NCBI GenBank assembly: GCA_049472395.1
Contig: JBLIRR010000009.1
Location: 135,787-199,786, forward strand
DNA from: JBLIRR01 sp049472395
GTDB taxonomy: Bacteria > SZUA-182 > DTGQ01 > JBLIRR01
DNA length: 64,000 bases
Direction: 5' to 3'
The notes under the pieces are model-generated. The model was not told the DNA's origin. It ran no database searches and was given only the letters and a program-made list of their open reading frames with translations. Shown here piece after piece: positions 53,284 to 62,745 of this stretch (within the stretch, counting starts at the first letter, position 1; each line of letters starts with the position of its first letter). Both the position numbers and the translations under genes were made by a program.

Positions 53284-54185
53284 ATTTTTTCAGCCACTCG
53301 TTCTCCTAAAAGTCCTGTTGGGCGAAGGATAAGAATGAGAATGAGCACAAGGAAGGCGAGCGCATCTTTCCACGCGATTGAGATGTACGCTGCCCCTAAG
53401 GCTTCAATGACACCCAGGAGAATGCCGCCTACCATGGCTCCGGGAATATTGCCGATACCTCCAAGGATAGCGGCTGTGAAAGCTTTGAGACCATATATCC
53501 ATCCCATGGTAAAATTGATCTGACCATAATAAAGCCCCACCATAAGACCAGCCGCTCCACCAAGCGCTGCTCCTACCATGAACACTATCATAATTACGCG
53601 GTTCACATTAATGCCCATCAGCCTGGCTGCCTGCTGATCTATGGCCGCGGCCTGAATGGCGGCACCTATGGTGGTGTTATGGATGAAAAAAGAGAGAGCT
53701 GCCATCAGGATAAGTGAGACAGCGAGTATTAAAATACGCATGAGTGGAATATACAAACCGAACAGAGGGATTGTAATCTTTGGGAGAAGGTCCTGGGGGT
53801 AGACCTGGAACCGGGCGCCATAGATGAGCATAAGCAAGTTTTGGAAAAATATGGAAGCACCCAGGGCTGACACAACTGCCGAGAGCCTCGGCGCTTCTCT
53901 GAGGGGCTTATAGGCGATCTGATCAAGAAAAATCCCCACCAATCCCGCCAATCCCATGACCATAAGCGCCAGAATGAGAAGACCTCCAACAATTCCCACA
54001 TGACCTGTGAGAGAAAATGAGGTAAGCAGTGTGAGACCGAGATAGGCACCCATGGTGAACAGTTCACCGTGAGCAAAATTGATCAGCTTCAACACGCCGT
54101 ACACCATAGTATAGCCAAGGGCGATCAATGCATAAATACCCCCAACTGCAAGGCCATTTGTGAATTGCTGAAAGAATTGTTCCAT
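53280..54185 (-). CDS. livH: Branched-chain amino acid ABC transporter permease LivH
   Basis: 301 residues. Start GGIYALIALGYTMVYGVLKL-INFAHGELFTMGAYLGL is the LivH hallmark; GAAIQAAAIDQQAARLMGIN contains the coupling helix, and GLKAFTAAILGGIGNIPGAMVGG closes the family pattern. It starts 12 bp after the binding-protein gene. Confidence 0.95.
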   Translation of the reverse strand: MEQFFQQFTNGLAVGGIYALIALGYTMVYGVLKLINFAHGELFTMGAYLGLTLLTSFSLTGHVGIVGGLLILALMVMGLAGLVGIFLDQIAYKPLREAPRLSAVVSALGASIFFQNLLMLIYGARFQVYPQDLLPKITIPLFGLYIPLMRILILAVSLILMAALSFFIHNTTIGAAIQAAAIDQQAARLMGINVNRVIMIVFMVGAALGGAAGLMVGLYYGQINFTMGWIYGLKAFTAAILGGIGNIPGAMVGGILLGVIEALGAAYISIAWKDALAFLVLILILILRPTGLLGERVAEKI

Positions 54186-54197
54186 AGCGTGAGCGAA

Positions 54198-55316
54198 TTA
54201 GTTCTGAAGAATAAAATTGGCATGAGCATCAACCTTATACACGCGGTAGACGTCTCCTACGCGATCACCCTTTTCATCAAATGAAATCTCTCCCGTAAGA
54301 CCGGGGAAATTCTTTAATTTCTTATGAAGATATTCCGCTACCCTCTGAGAATCAGGAGAACCGGTCGCCCCAATAGCATGGGCAAGGACGCGAAAGGCAT
54401 CACCTGCAAGGACCGGATAAATGGAGTGGGGAGGAGCGCCATATTTCTTTTTATATGTGGCAATAAATTGTTTTGCCTCGCGTGAGGGCAAATCTTGCGG
54501 AAGGGGAGGGCTTAAAAAATAAAAACCAGCTGCCGCTTCCCTTCCGGCAATTTTTACCAAATCAGGGTGATTCGTGGCATCACCCCCAATAAAGGGAACA
54601 GGCCAGTTCATCTCCTTTTTTTGACGCAAGAGAAGACCTGCTTCAGGATAATATCCTGTGAAGAAGACCACATCTGGGTCTTTCGTCTTTAATTTAGTCA
54701 GGATCGCATTATAATCACGTTCTCCCGGGGTGAGTGCATCGTAGAAAACAATCGCCGTGCCATCTTTTTTGAGGCGCTCTTTTGTCTCCTCAGCAAGCCC
54801 TTTGGCATAGGTGGTATTGTCATGAAGGATTGCCACCTTTTTAAATCCCAATCCCTTAATAGTCCGGCTTGCAACCTTTCCCTGCTCGTCATCACGGGGA
54901 CAGGTGCGAAAGAAAAATCGCAATCCTTTTTCCGATAACCGGATAGCAGTGGACCCATTGGCTATTTGGATAAGTCCCTCTTCAGCATAAATATGCTGGG
55001 TCGCTTCGGTAATGGAGGAGCCATAGGTGCCGATCACCGCAACAATCCCTTTTGTCACCAGACGGTGTGCTGCAAGAGATGCGGTCCTCGGATCACCACC
55101 ATCATCTTCACTGATCACCTCAATTTTTTTTCCTAAAAGCCCGCCCCTCCTGGTAAGATCTGCAGCAAAAAGCTCTACTACTTTTTTCATCTCTTCTCCT
55201 TCACTTGCCCACGCACCTGTCATGGGTCCCATAAGACCAATCTTAATAGTATCGGCAAAGGCAATCGAAGAGATGAGAATACAAAAAAATCCGATTAAAG
55301 CCACGCCCTTTTTCAT
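54198..55316 (-). CDS. livK: Periplasmic branched-chain amino acid binding protein
   Basis: About 372 residues with a signal peptide (MKKGVALIGFFCILISSIAFA). The mature type-1 periplasmic fold has IGLMGPMTGAWASEGEEMKK, AVIGTYGSSITEATQHIYAE and DPDVVFFTGYYPEAGLLLRQ. It feeds the LivHMGF transporter; ligand may be another amino acid or urea-like compound. ATG at 55316 is chosen because GGAG lies 8 bp upstream; an ATG 6 bp earlier is too close to it. Confidence 0.9.
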   Translation of the reverse strand: MKKGVALIGFFCILISSIAFADTIKIGLMGPMTGAWASEGEEMKKVVELFAADLTRRGGLLGKKIEVISEDDGGDPRTASLAAHRLVTKGIVAVIGTYGSSITEATQHIYAEEGLIQIANGSTAIRLSEKGLRFFFRTCPRDDEQGKVASRTIKGLGFKKVAILHDNTTYAKGLAEETKERLKKDGTAIVFYDALTPGERDYNAILTKLKTKDPDVVFFTGYYPEAGLLLRQKKEMNWPVPFIGGDATNHPDLVKIAGREAAAGFYFLSPPLPQDLPSREAKQFIATYKKKYGAPPHSIYPVLAGDAFRVLAHAIGATGSPDSQRVAEYLHKKLKNFPGLTGEISFDEKGDRVGDVYRVYKVDAHANFILQN

Positions 55317-55821
55317 AGACATTTCTCCTTTTCTCCACAAGATTCATTGCTCTTTCAATTACGTATCCTTGGATTATTTCCATTATATACCACAATATAT
55401 CCTTCACCACAATAGTATTTTTCAATGTGTATAAATATTTGCTCACAATGCATATAATTCATTACACTACTATGATCTGCTTATTCATTAATTTTATAAT
55501 TTTTGCTCGTTATTTCCCTGTTCTCTATAATTGGTATAAATATTGCAAAATTCATATAGTGAATTTTGTGTTAAGAAAAAATTAATCATAGCATATTATT
55601 TTTTTATGTTACGAATATTGAAAATTTATGCGCATGTTATATAATAATTTACCAATTGTGCTACCGAAAGTGAGATGGAAAGCCAACAGTATTGCAGAAT
55701 CGAACGTCCAATGAGTAATATTCTATAAATATCAGCTAATTACCCCCAGCTTTACCCCAGTTTTATTGAGCGAGAAGATACTCGCGTGAACATTAAACCT
55801 TTTAAAATGGAGGGAATGATT
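55317..55821. other. Gene-free region between livK and cbiM
   Basis: About 500 AT-rich bp between divergent operons. A perfect inverted repeat CAAAATTCA-TATAG-TGAATTTTG lies at 55546-55568 and a short stem GCGAG-AAGATA-CTCGC near 55770. I looked for a cobalamin riboswitch (GCCACTG-like core) or NikR site upstream of cbiM and saw neither. A TATAAT-like -10 for livK is visible near 55385 (minus strand) without a clear -35. Confidence 0.4.
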
Positions 55822-56889
55822 ATGCACATGGCTGACGCATTAATTTCCCCTGCTGTAGGGTGCACAATATGGGCGGCATCAGCAGGCCTTATCTATTATT
55901 GTTCAAAGAGGGCTAAGGAAGAGCTGGATGAGAAGAAGATTCCGCTCATGGGTGTTTTAGGAGCTTTTATTTTCGCAGCGCAGATGATTAATTTCAGCAT
56001 ACCCGGAACAGGATCGAGTGGTCACCTTGGCGGAGCGATGATTTTAAGCATCTTACTCGGTCCTTATGCAGCCTTTCTCACGATGTCCTCAATACTTACT
56101 GTTCAGGCCCTGTTTTTTGCGGATGGAGGTCTACTGGCACTTGGCTGCAATATTTTTAATTTAGGATTTTTCCCTTGCTTTATTGCGTATCCATTTATAT
56201 ATAAGAAAATTGTAGGAAATAATCCGACGCACGGGCGTATTCTAAGCGGTGCAACCCTGGCCGCTGTTGTAGGATTGCAGCTTGGTGCTCTTGGCGTGGT
56301 AATTGAGACTGTCCTCTCGGGTATTTCAGAACTTCCCTTTCTCACATTTATTCTCTTAATGCAACCAATTCATTTGGCCATCGGCATTATCGAAGGTCTT
56401 GTGACAGTAGCTGTTGTTCTTTTTGTATGGAAGGCCCGACCTGAAATTCTTGAAAGGGTAGAAGCATCCGAATCCTTTGGGAAACTTTCCGTAAAGAATG
56501 TGGTGGTGGGTTTTTTGGTGGCAGCCGTTATTATTGGGGGAGCCATTTCCTGGTTTGCCTCGGGAAATCCGGATGGATTGGAATGGGCCATGTTTCGTAC
56601 CTCCGGCACTGAGGAACTAGAAGCGCCTCACACTGTTTTGCATACATCACTTGCAAAAATTCAGGAAAAAATTGCCTTTATGCCTGATTATGATTTTAAG
56701 GATAATGCAACTGAGACTGAGACTGTCGCTGAAATTGAGCCGGCAACTGAACCTAAGAGTGACGAATCCCCATCGATTGTGCAAACCGGTACCAGTGTGG
56801 CGGGTATTATTGGGGGAGGATTGACATTACTAATGGCAGCCTTGCTCGGTTTTGTCGTTAAAAAACGAGCTTCCTCAGAGAATGTCTAA
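55822..56889 (+). CDS. cbiM: ECF cobalt/nickel transporter substrate-binding protein with fused CbiN-like (PDGLE) domain
   Basis: 355 residues. Starting at 55822 gives M-H-M-A-D, the M-H start whose N-terminal amine and His2 bind the metal; GGAGGGAA lies 8 bp upstream. About seven transmembrane helices follow, with PGTGSSGHLGGAMILSILLGP (metal-site His) and QALFFADGGLLALGCNIFNL-G. Residues about 240-355 carry a PDGLE-type domain (WFASGNPDGLEWAMF) and a final helix, i.e. CbiN/NikN fused to the M component. The longer frame from GTG 55786 would mask the essential N-terminus. Confidence 0.92.
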   Translation: MHMADALISPAVGCTIWAASAGLIYYCSKRAKEELDEKKIPLMGVLGAFIFAAQMINFSIPGTGSSGHLGGAMILSILLGPYAAFLTMSSILTVQALFFADGGLLALGCNIFNLGFFPCFIAYPFIYKKIVGNNPTHGRILSGATLAAVVGLQLGALGVVIETVLSGISELPFLTFILLMQPIHLAIGIIEGLVTVAVVLFVWKARPEILERVEASESFGKLSVKNVVVGFLVAAVIIGGAISWFASGNPDGLEWAMFRTSGTEELEAPHTVLHTSLAKIQEKIAFMPDYDFKDNATETETVAEIEPATEPKSDESPSIVQTGTSVAGIIGGGLTLLMAALLGFVVKKRASSENV

Positions 56890-56963
56890 AACTTTTGATC
56901 TGGCTCGAAATTATTTAGGGAAGGGGATATGATAACCCTTCCCATACTTTATAGGAGGAGCTT

Positions 56964-57776
56964 ATGGCAAAAATCAATTCAGCACTTTTTGATATCGGTT
57001 ATATGGATACTCTTTCATCCCGAGATACTTTTATTCACAGGTTGGATCCTCGAATTAAGCTGGTAACCACGCTGATTTTCATAGTTATGGTTGTCTCTTT
57101 TGACAAGTATCAAATATCGGGATTGGTTCCTTTTTTGTTGTATTTGGTTGTGGTAATTGCTCTTGCTGATCTGCCGATTGGATATCTGCTGAAAAAAATA
57201 ATAATTGTTTCTCCGTTTGCTTTAATGATAGGGATATTTAATCCGTTATTGGACACAAATATTTTAATGAATCTGGGCCCTCTCAGAATTTCAGGCGGCT
57301 GGATTTCATTTGCTTCCATCATGGTAAGATTTATATTAACTGTTGGCGCTGCCCTGGTCCTCATATCAAGCACCGGTTTCATTGAGGTGTGTATGGCTGC
57401 TGAAAAAATTGGCGTTCCTCGAATTTTTGCTATTCAACTTCTTTTTATTTATCGCTATCTCTTTGTTTTGATTGATGAAGCCTCTAGAATGGTGATGGCA
57501 AGGGCCCTCCGCTCTTTCAACAAAAAAGGGATGGGTCTCCGCGTATTCGGCTCTCTCGTGGGACATCTTCTTTTGCGCACACTTGATCGGGCACAGCGTA
57601 TTCATCATGCAATGCTTTGCAGAGGTTTTAACGGGGAAATCAGGATTATTCGCAAGTTAAACATCGGCCTTCCGGAAGTCCTTTTCTTTCTTTGCTCTTC
57701 CTCTTTTTTCATTGTGATGCGATTGTATAATATCCCGCAGCTTATGGGAAATTTTTTTATGGAGTTTATGATATGA
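56964..57776 (+). CDS. cbiQ: ECF transporter transmembrane (T) component
   Basis: 270 residues with five to six transmembrane helices. Family features: HRLDPRIKLVTTLIFIVMVV near the start and the coupling segments MARALRSFNKKGM and RAQRIHHAMLCRGFNGE (A-R-G-like motifs that contact the ATPase). AGGAGG precedes the ATG. It overlaps cbiO by 4 bp (ATGA). Confidence 0.93.
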   Translation: MAKINSALFDIGYMDTLSSRDTFIHRLDPRIKLVTTLIFIVMVVSFDKYQISGLVPFLLYLVVVIALADLPIGYLLKKIIIVSPFALMIGIFNPLLDTNILMNLGPLRISGGWISFASIMVRFILTVGAALVLISSTGFIEVCMAAEKIGVPRIFAIQLLFIYRYLFVLIDEASRMVMARALRSFNKKGMGLRVFGSLVGHLLLRTLDRAQRIHHAMLCRGFNGEIRIIRKLNIGLPEVLFFLCSSSFFIVMRLYNIPQLMGNFFMEFMI

Positions 57777-58540
57777 GTCACCATATTGTCGAGGTAAAAG
57801 ATCTTCAATATACATACCCTGATGGTACATCTGCCTTACAGGGGATCTCGTTCCGCATTCTCCACGGTGAATCCGTGGCGATTATCGGCGCAAACGGTGC
57901 GGGCAAGTCCACACTCCTTCTTCACCTCAACGGATATCTCACGCCGACGCACGGATTTATTCGTATTGGAGATCTGCCTTTAACAAAGAAATTATTACCC
58001 ATGGTACGGCGAACAGTTGGGATGGTTTTTCAAGACCCTGATGACCAGCTATTTATGCCAACTGTGTATGATGACGTTGCATTCGGCCCTCTCAATTTGG
58101 GTCTTCCACTTGAGGAGGTCGAGGCACGAGTGATGAAAGCCCTTGAAATAGTGAGCGCATCCCATTTAAAAAATAGACCGCCCTATAAACTTTCCGGCGG
58201 TGAAAAGAGATCCGTGGCAATTGCAGGGGTGCTTTCCATGGAGCCCGACATTTTGGTTATGGATGAACCAACCTCTAATTTAGATCCGAGGGCACGTCGT
58301 CAACTTATCACTCTCTTAAAAACATTTAAACACACAAAAATAATAGCCACGCACGATCTTGACATGGTGCTCGATCTATGTGATCGTACTATTATTATAC
58401 ATAATGGCAGAATCACTGCAAATGATTCCACGCAAAAGCTTTTTAAAAACAAAAAGCTTTTAGCAGAAAGCCATCTGGAAATGCCCCTGCGCATGCAGAG
58501 CTGTCCGCTATGCAGTCAAGAGACACAGGTTGTAACATAG
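57773..58540 (+). CDS. cbiO: ECF cobalt/nickel transporter ATPase
   Basis: 255 residues: Walker A GANGAGKSTLLLHLNG, Q-loop FQDPDDQLFMPTVYDDVAFG (typical of CbiO), signature LSGGEKRSVAIAGVL, Walker B ILVMDEPTSNLD, H-loop IIATHDLDMVL. A C-terminal CPLC pair ends the protein. With CbiM(N) and CbiQ this is a complete metal importer, supplying cobalt for corrinoids or nickel. Confidence 0.95.
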   Translation: MSHHIVEVKDLQYTYPDGTSALQGISFRILHGESVAIIGANGAGKSTLLLHLNGYLTPTHGFIRIGDLPLTKKLLPMVRRTVGMVFQDPDDQLFMPTVYDDVAFGPLNLGLPLEEVEARVMKALEIVSASHLKNRPPYKLSGGEKRSVAIAGVLSMEPDILVMDEPTSNLDPRARRQLITLLKTFKHTKIIATHDLDMVLDLCDRTIIIHNGRITANDSTQKLFKNKKLLAESHLEMPLRMQSCPLCSQETQVVT

Positions 58541-58616
58541 AAAACATACCATTTACTCTTGATATTGCGTTAAACTGAGTCTGTCCAGATAAATAACCGG
58601 AGAGAAATAGCGTGGA

Positions 58617-60020
58617 TCACTTTACTTCATCCAGCGCGGTGAGCACATTACTTACAAAAACGTCATGTCTCCAAGCCTGGGGATATCTTGTCTTTCCAAA
58701 ACGAACAATTACCATATTGTAAGATGGCACGATGGTCACGAATTGTCCTTCGTGTCCAACAGCATGGAAAGCGTCTGCCGGTATTGTGTTCCTTGATCCT
58801 CGATATTCTTTAGGAATGCGCAACCAAAAGTGTGCACCGTAAGCCGCTTGTGGATCGGCTGGCGCTGGAGTACGCGTGTATTGGACCCAGCCCTCTGGAA
58901 GAATTCGTTCGCCCTCCCATATGCCATCCTGTAAATACAACAGACCAAACCGTGCCCATTCACGGGCTGTAGCATACAGAAAAGAGGAACCGACGAAAGT
59001 GCCAGCAGCGTCCGTCTCAAACACCGCTCTGGTCATCCCCAGCGGATTAAATAAAGCTTTTCGTGGAAATTGGTAATATGCTTCATCACCCAGAACACGG
59101 CGCAGTAACCCTGACATTATATTGGTGGTCCCACTTGAGTACTGCCACAGGCTACCTGGATCAGCTTGTAATGATTTATCGGCAGCATATGCCGCCATAT
59201 CCCGTTCCTTTAGTAGCATATGACTGACATCCGCCAGCGGATCAGTCATATCCTCGTCGAATTCTAAGCCGCTGCTCATGTGTAACAGGTCTTCGAGTTT
59301 AATGTTTCTGCGTGGATCGCCATTCCTACTCCATGCCTCTGCGAGAATCGGTGTGTCTAATGCAAGAAGACCCTCCTTAATTAGTATACCCACTAGAGCG
59401 TTCATGACACTTTTCGTCATTGACCAACCCAGAAGAGGAGTATTGGGCCCGATATCGTCTGCATATCGTTCAGCAACGATATAGCCTTTGTGCACAATCA
59501 GAACGGCGCGTGTGCGTTGGGGGTGTTCAGGGTTTGGCTCAGAGAAAGCATGGTCAAGCACTGCCATTAGCCGAGGATTATCCATACTGCTAATTTTCTC
59601 TGGTTCGATAGGTTGGCCTTCCTTAGGTGATGGGTATCTCGCACTGTCTTGTCCTTCTCGTACACGGATTTTATATGAAACTGGCGAAACCTCATCTGAT
59701 GATAGAGCACAGCCGCAGTCACCACGATAGTAAGTTTTGCACTCAGCAAAGCCATATAGGCTTGCCGTCGCCGTTTTTTCAATACTATCGATAGAAGAGC
59801 TGATGATCCTTAGCGCAGCCAAATCATCCACAATTAAGTCGCCCAGGACTGTATTAGTATCCCGCCCAGCAACAAAAACTTCGGAGCACAGCATTTTTGC
59901 CTTATATGCTGTACCAATGGATATCAGCCTCGAACCATAACTTAATACAGCACCAACAAGCGCAAGAAGAATGAGACCTATGGCAAATACCAACAATTTT
60001 TTTGTTATATCTATTCTCAT
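58617..60020 (-). CDS. Membrane-anchored serine beta-lactamase-fold hydrolase
   Basis: 467 residues. An N-terminal transmembrane helix (about 8-27), then a beta-lactamase/6-aminohexanoate-dimer-hydrolase fold: nucleophile motif S-M-T-K in LLGWSMTKSVMNALVG, second motif Y-S-S-G in LWQYSSGTTN, third in HAVGHEGQFVTI. Substrate unknown (esterase, amidase or peptidase). One 60-base line inside (59221-59280) has 32 G or C, clearly richer than neighbouring regions, so horizontal transfer is plausible. It starts 33 bp after the methyltransferase stop. Confidence 0.85.
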   Translation of the reverse strand: MRIDITKKLLVFAIGLILLALVGAVLSYGSRLISIGTAYKAKMLCSEVFVAGRDTNTVLGDLIVDDLAALRIISSSIDSIEKTATASLYGFAECKTYYRGDCGCALSSDEVSPVSYKIRVREGQDSARYPSPKEGQPIEPEKISSMDNPRLMAVLDHAFSEPNPEHPQRTRAVLIVHKGYIVAERYADDIGPNTPLLGWSMTKSVMNALVGILIKEGLLALDTPILAEAWSRNGDPRRNIKLEDLLHMSSGLEFDEDMTDPLADVSHMLLKERDMAAYAADKSLQADPGSLWQYSSGTTNIMSGLLRRVLGDEAYYQFPRKALFNPLGMTRAVFETDAAGTFVGSSFLYATAREWARFGLLYLQDGIWEGERILPEGWVQYTRTPAPADPQAAYGAHFWLRIPKEYRGSRNTIPADAFHAVGHEGQFVTIVPSYNMVIVRFGKTRYPQAWRHDVFVSNVLTALDEVK

Positions 60021-60053
60021 TAGTTGAATTACCTATATTCATGGTTAGATGCT

Positions 60054-60851
60054 TTATTGTTTTTCTGCAATTAGAAATATTCTGTTAAATGTTAAATTTA
60101 CCATACCATTTTTTGCTTGTTCGTTAAAAGATTGTTCAACGGTTCTAAGGAATTTCCTTTGATATTCTTTATCTATAGGGATATCATAATATTTTTGATT
60201 TATATATCCTGCAGATGCTCCTGATTTATAAATATCAAATACCTTTTCTGGAGGATAGGGTGTAGTGATAGTTTTTATTTCAGCAAAAGTTACTGTGAAT
60301 CTGGAATCTCTAAATAAATTTGAATAATCATCAGCGGTACTACGAAATAGCCATGGTACTTTAAAATGTGAAAAAATATCTTTTAGTTCGGGGTGTTTTT
60401 TTATCTTTTGGATTGCTTCTCGAAAATTTGGCGAGTAGATTTTTCCTCCCGGAGCTTGAATTCCCATGCGTCCTCTTATTTTTAATGCATTAAAGCAATT
60501 TTTCAGGGCTAAATCTGGATTCTCAAACCATTGGAAAGCAGAGTTACAAAAAATAACATCGAATTTTTCTTGAAAATTGATATCTTCCGCGGAGGATAAT
60601 AAAAATTCGATATCTATATATTTTTCTTTTGCCTTTTTTATCATTCCTTCAGAAGGATCAATACCCATAACAATGCCATTTGTTATTCCTTTTATTTTTT
60701 GAGTAAGATGTCCAGGTCCGCAACCAAGATCCAAAACGTTTTCAGATGATTGGATTTTTAGTAATTCAAATAGAATGTCACTTGCCCCTTTTTGAACAAC
60801 TGAATTTGTCTCGTAATTTTTTGATATTTCAGAAAAGTTCGCTGGATTCAT
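60054..60851 (-). CDS. Class I SAM-dependent methyltransferase
   Basis: 265 residues. Motif I VLDLGCGPGHLTQKI (about 39-53), MGIDPSEGMIKKAKEKY (acidic SAM-ribose residue), IFCNSAFQWFENPDLALKN. The overall shape resembles trans-aconitate methyltransferase and BioC. Substrate unknown. It is the first of four small genes on the minus strand separated by palindromes (see cassette-array finding). Confidence 0.85.
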   Translation of the reverse strand: MNPANFSEISKNYETNSVVQKGASDILFELLKIQSSENVLDLGCGPGHLTQKIKGITNGIVMGIDPSEGMIKKAKEKYIDIEFLLSSAEDINFQEKFDVIFCNSAFQWFENPDLALKNCFNALKIRGRMGIQAPGGKIYSPNFREAIQKIKKHPELKDIFSHFKVPWLFRSTADDYSNLFRDSRFTVTFAEIKTITTPYPPEKVFDIYKSGASAGYINQKYYDIPIDKEYQRKFLRTVEQSFNEQAKNGMVNLTFNRIFLIAEKQ

Positions 60852-61042
60852 TTTTTACATCTCTAATTGCGAGCTAAAGCGCAGCGGAGCTAGCAAATGC
60901 TTAACATGTTAGAGTGAGCTCGCTATTGTGCCGCGAAGCGGTGCAACAATGCGCATCACCAGCCTCGCGCCCAAAAAACCTAAACTATGCGTTCACAAAC
61001 AGGCCAGCGAGTTCTGGGTGGATGCGCTTGTAAGGAGCTTTG
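60852..61042. repeat. Palindromic spacer with two hairpins (attC-like?)
   Basis: GCGCATCACCAGCCTCGC (60951-60968) pairs with GCGAGTTCTGGGTGGATGCGC (61007-61027) with extrahelical bases, and TTGTGCCGC-GAA-GCGGTGCAA forms a second hairpin (60926-60946). A palindrome TAACATGTTA sits at 60902-60911; its minus-strand reading contains GTTAAGC, which fits the attC right-end consensus GTTRRRY. Imperfect pairing with bulges is what integron attC sites show. Confidence 0.45.
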
Positions 61043-61450
61043 TTATTCAGGTTTAACTTCAAAGGAATGTCCTCCTGGTGATTTTGCAGAAACAGAAAAT
61101 CGAAGGCCAAGGGCAGCCAAGGTTCCCAAAGAACCTGTCCACGCAAGTACGATACCACCTCCGATAAGCAAGCCCAGTTTTGTAGTTGGTTCTGGATCTG
61201 CTATTGCGGCAGCAACCATCCATACTCCAACTCCAGTTATTCCAATACCAGCGAGCACACCTACAATCTGTTGCCAATTTACACCTCCCTTCGACTTTGC
61301 TGCACGAATTAAAGCGACGGCAGATTTGAGATCTGCCTCTGTCAGCCCCAATTTGGCATCATCTTCAAATATAAATGGTTTCTTGTCGGTGTAAAGCTTT
61401 ATCGCTTGCTCCAACCAATCCTTATTCGTTGTGCACACAATTTCGTTCAT
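61043..61450 (-). CDS. Small membrane protein, unknown
   Basis: 135 residues: an N-terminal soluble segment (LEQAIKLYTDKKPFIFEDDA and a helix to about 52), then two hydrophobic helices (about 58-82 and 90-115) and a short tail. The gene has no recognisable family. It lies between palindromic spacers and has the look of a cassette gene. Confidence 0.6.
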   Translation of the reverse strand: MNEIVCTTNKDWLEQAIKLYTDKKPFIFEDDAKLGLTEADLKSAVALIRAAKSKGGVNWQQIVGVLAGIGITGVGVWMVAAAIADPEPTTKLGLLIGGGIVLAWTGSLGTLAALGLRFSVSAKSPGGHSFEVKPE

Positions 61451-61490
61451 TAGTTTCTTCTCTTTATGCCCCTAATGTATGCTCCTGCTC

Positions 61491-61597
61491 ACCCGCCGGG
61501 ATCGCCACATTACAAAAAGTATTCCTTTGGCAATAGACTTATCATAATACGATTTATGCATGAAGGCAAAATCGGCCAGCGATTCCTGCCGTGGTGC
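61491..61597. repeat. Inverted-repeat element A (107 bp), related to 62746-62850
   Basis: Left end CACCCGCCGGGATCG and right end CGATTCCTGCCGTGGTG are imperfect inverted repeats. The whole element is similar to element B at 62746-62850, including TACAAA.AGTATTC, ATCATAATA and GGCCAGCGATTCC. It lies in the 377-bp gene-free spacer 61451-61827, which also holds a TGTTAGCTAACA palindrome (61608-61619). Confidence 0.75.
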
Positions 61598-61774
61598 AGC
61601 AGATTTGTTAGCTAACATATTGTTCTCCGGGTAATGTCGTATTCATGGCGAAACCCGCTAGACGTTCTTTAAGTTGGAATTCTAATGGCATTCCTTTATT
61701 TGTTTTGAGTAACATTTGACCTGTGAACATGTCTACTTTTTTTTATTATTTTCAAATTAATATCCTTTTAAAGC

Positions 61775-61815
61775 CTAATGGCGAGCTAACGCTCAACGTG
61801 TTAGCGTTGCATTGT
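61775..61815. repeat. Short palindrome with GCTAAC/GTTAGC arms
   Basis: GCTAAC at 61785-61790 and GTTAGC at 61799-61805 flank CGCTCAACGT-like sequence, and AACGCT pairs with AGCGTT. The site lies immediately after the stop of the small lipoprotein gene (read on the minus strand), where an attC would sit. Confidence 0.4.
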
Positions 61816-61827
61816 CATCACTTTTCT

Positions 61828-62235
61828 TTAATTCCAGGGTGTTACTTGTATTAGTGGAGTTGGGTCTTTTATTATTGGAATCCTTAATTTACTACCATCC
61901 GAATTGAGCCAGTAAATATATCCATTTTGTGTATATTTTTCTACTCCGTCATAAGCTAGTGGCCTTTCATATATGTTACCGAACTCACGTACACTAACAG
62001 CGCCAACGAAATAATAATAGACTTCTTTTTTTTCTTTATCAATTCGAACATGTATAATATTTCTTAAAAATGTATCACTTGACATCCTCCACCGTAAATA
62101 AAAATGCCCCTCCCTTTCAATAATTACCGGTCCTTCGCTAAACATTTCTGAATTAATAGTGACTTCTGGCTTCAGAAAAGCAGCACAACCTGTTAGTAGG
62201 AAAAAAGTTATTAAAGTGCTGAGAGCTTTTTTCAT
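61828..62235 (-). CDS. Small lipoprotein, unknown
   Basis: 135 residues with signal LITFFLLTGC (lipidated Cys at about 17). The rest is beta-rich (EGHFYLRWRMSSDTFLRNII, EVYYYFVGAVSVREFGN). No family recognised. Palindromes lie on both sides. Confidence 0.65.
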   Translation of the reverse strand: MKKALSTLITFFLLTGCAAFLKPEVTINSEMFSEGPVIIEREGHFYLRWRMSSDTFLRNIIHVRIDKEKKEVYYYFVGAVSVREFGNIYERPLAYDGVEKYTQNGYIYWLNSDGSKLRIPIIKDPTPLIQVTPWN

Positions 62236-62251
62236 ATTTTGTATTTTCCGT

Positions 62252-62322
62252 GCTAATATTCGAACTCACTTGCCTGATGGAGCGGCGAAGCTGCGGAGGG
62301 AGATCAGGCGAAGTGGATTAGG
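62252..62322. repeat. Hairpin spacer (attC-like?)
   Basis: CACTTGCCTGAT (62267-62278) pairs with ATCAGGCGAAGTG (62303-62315), leaving one extrahelical G, and the outer arms GCTAAT and ATTAGG can extend the fold. A bulged stem with a variable loop is typical of integron attC sites. It sits between the stop of one small gene and the start of the next. Confidence 0.5.
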
Positions 62323-62330
62323 AAAATTTG

Positions 62331-62720
62331 TTATAATTTTTCAAATTGTTTTTTATATTTATCTGGGATTTCATTTATATTTTCATATTGGGTTATCTCA
62401 TTATTTTCCAGATCAATTAACAAAAATTTATCCCTTTCAGTTAATGTTCCTCTTAAAAAAACACGTTTTCCCCTCTTTTTCCATTTAATTATTTTATCAA
62501 GTAATGTTTTTTGATTTTTGACATCATAGAGTATTTTGTCTGTTTGTGAAATCCACGCGATTTGAATTTGGCCGTCTCCAAATGAACGATAGGTATCTCT
62601 TCCTGATGGATATTTACCATTCCCAATGGGCTGTCCAAATTGAGTCATTGATGCAATACACAGAATAAGGAAAGCTATTAGGGCAATAATAGTCCCAATT
62701 AATATTTTTTGGTTTTCCAT
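62331..62720 (-). CDS. Small membrane-anchored protein, unknown
   Basis: 129 residues from the ATG at 62720 (an upstream ATG at 62744 is possible). One N-terminal hydrophobic helix (about 6-25), then a soluble part with DTYRSFGDGQIQIAWISQ and a basic KKRGKRVFLRG. No family recognised. It has no clear ribosome binding site, as is common for cassette genes. Confidence 0.55.
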   Translation of the reverse strand: MENQKILIGTIIALIAFLILCIASMTQFGQPIGNGKYPSGRDTYRSFGDGQIQIAWISQTDKILYDVKNQKTLLDKIIKWKKRGKRVFLRGTLTERDKFLLIDLENNEITQYENINEIPDKYKKQFEKL

Positions 62721-62745
62721 TTTTTTTATTGCTAATATTTGCAAT

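Noticed and set aside
55317..55821. Cobalamin riboswitch or NikR site upstream of cbiM
   Set aside because: I looked for the GCCACTG-like core and for the NikR half-sites and found neither.
62250..62270. TTCGAACTC resembling a tRNA T-loop
   Set aside because: No acceptor stem, anticodon arm or CCA-compatible partner is found around it; no tRNA was recognised anywhere in the window.
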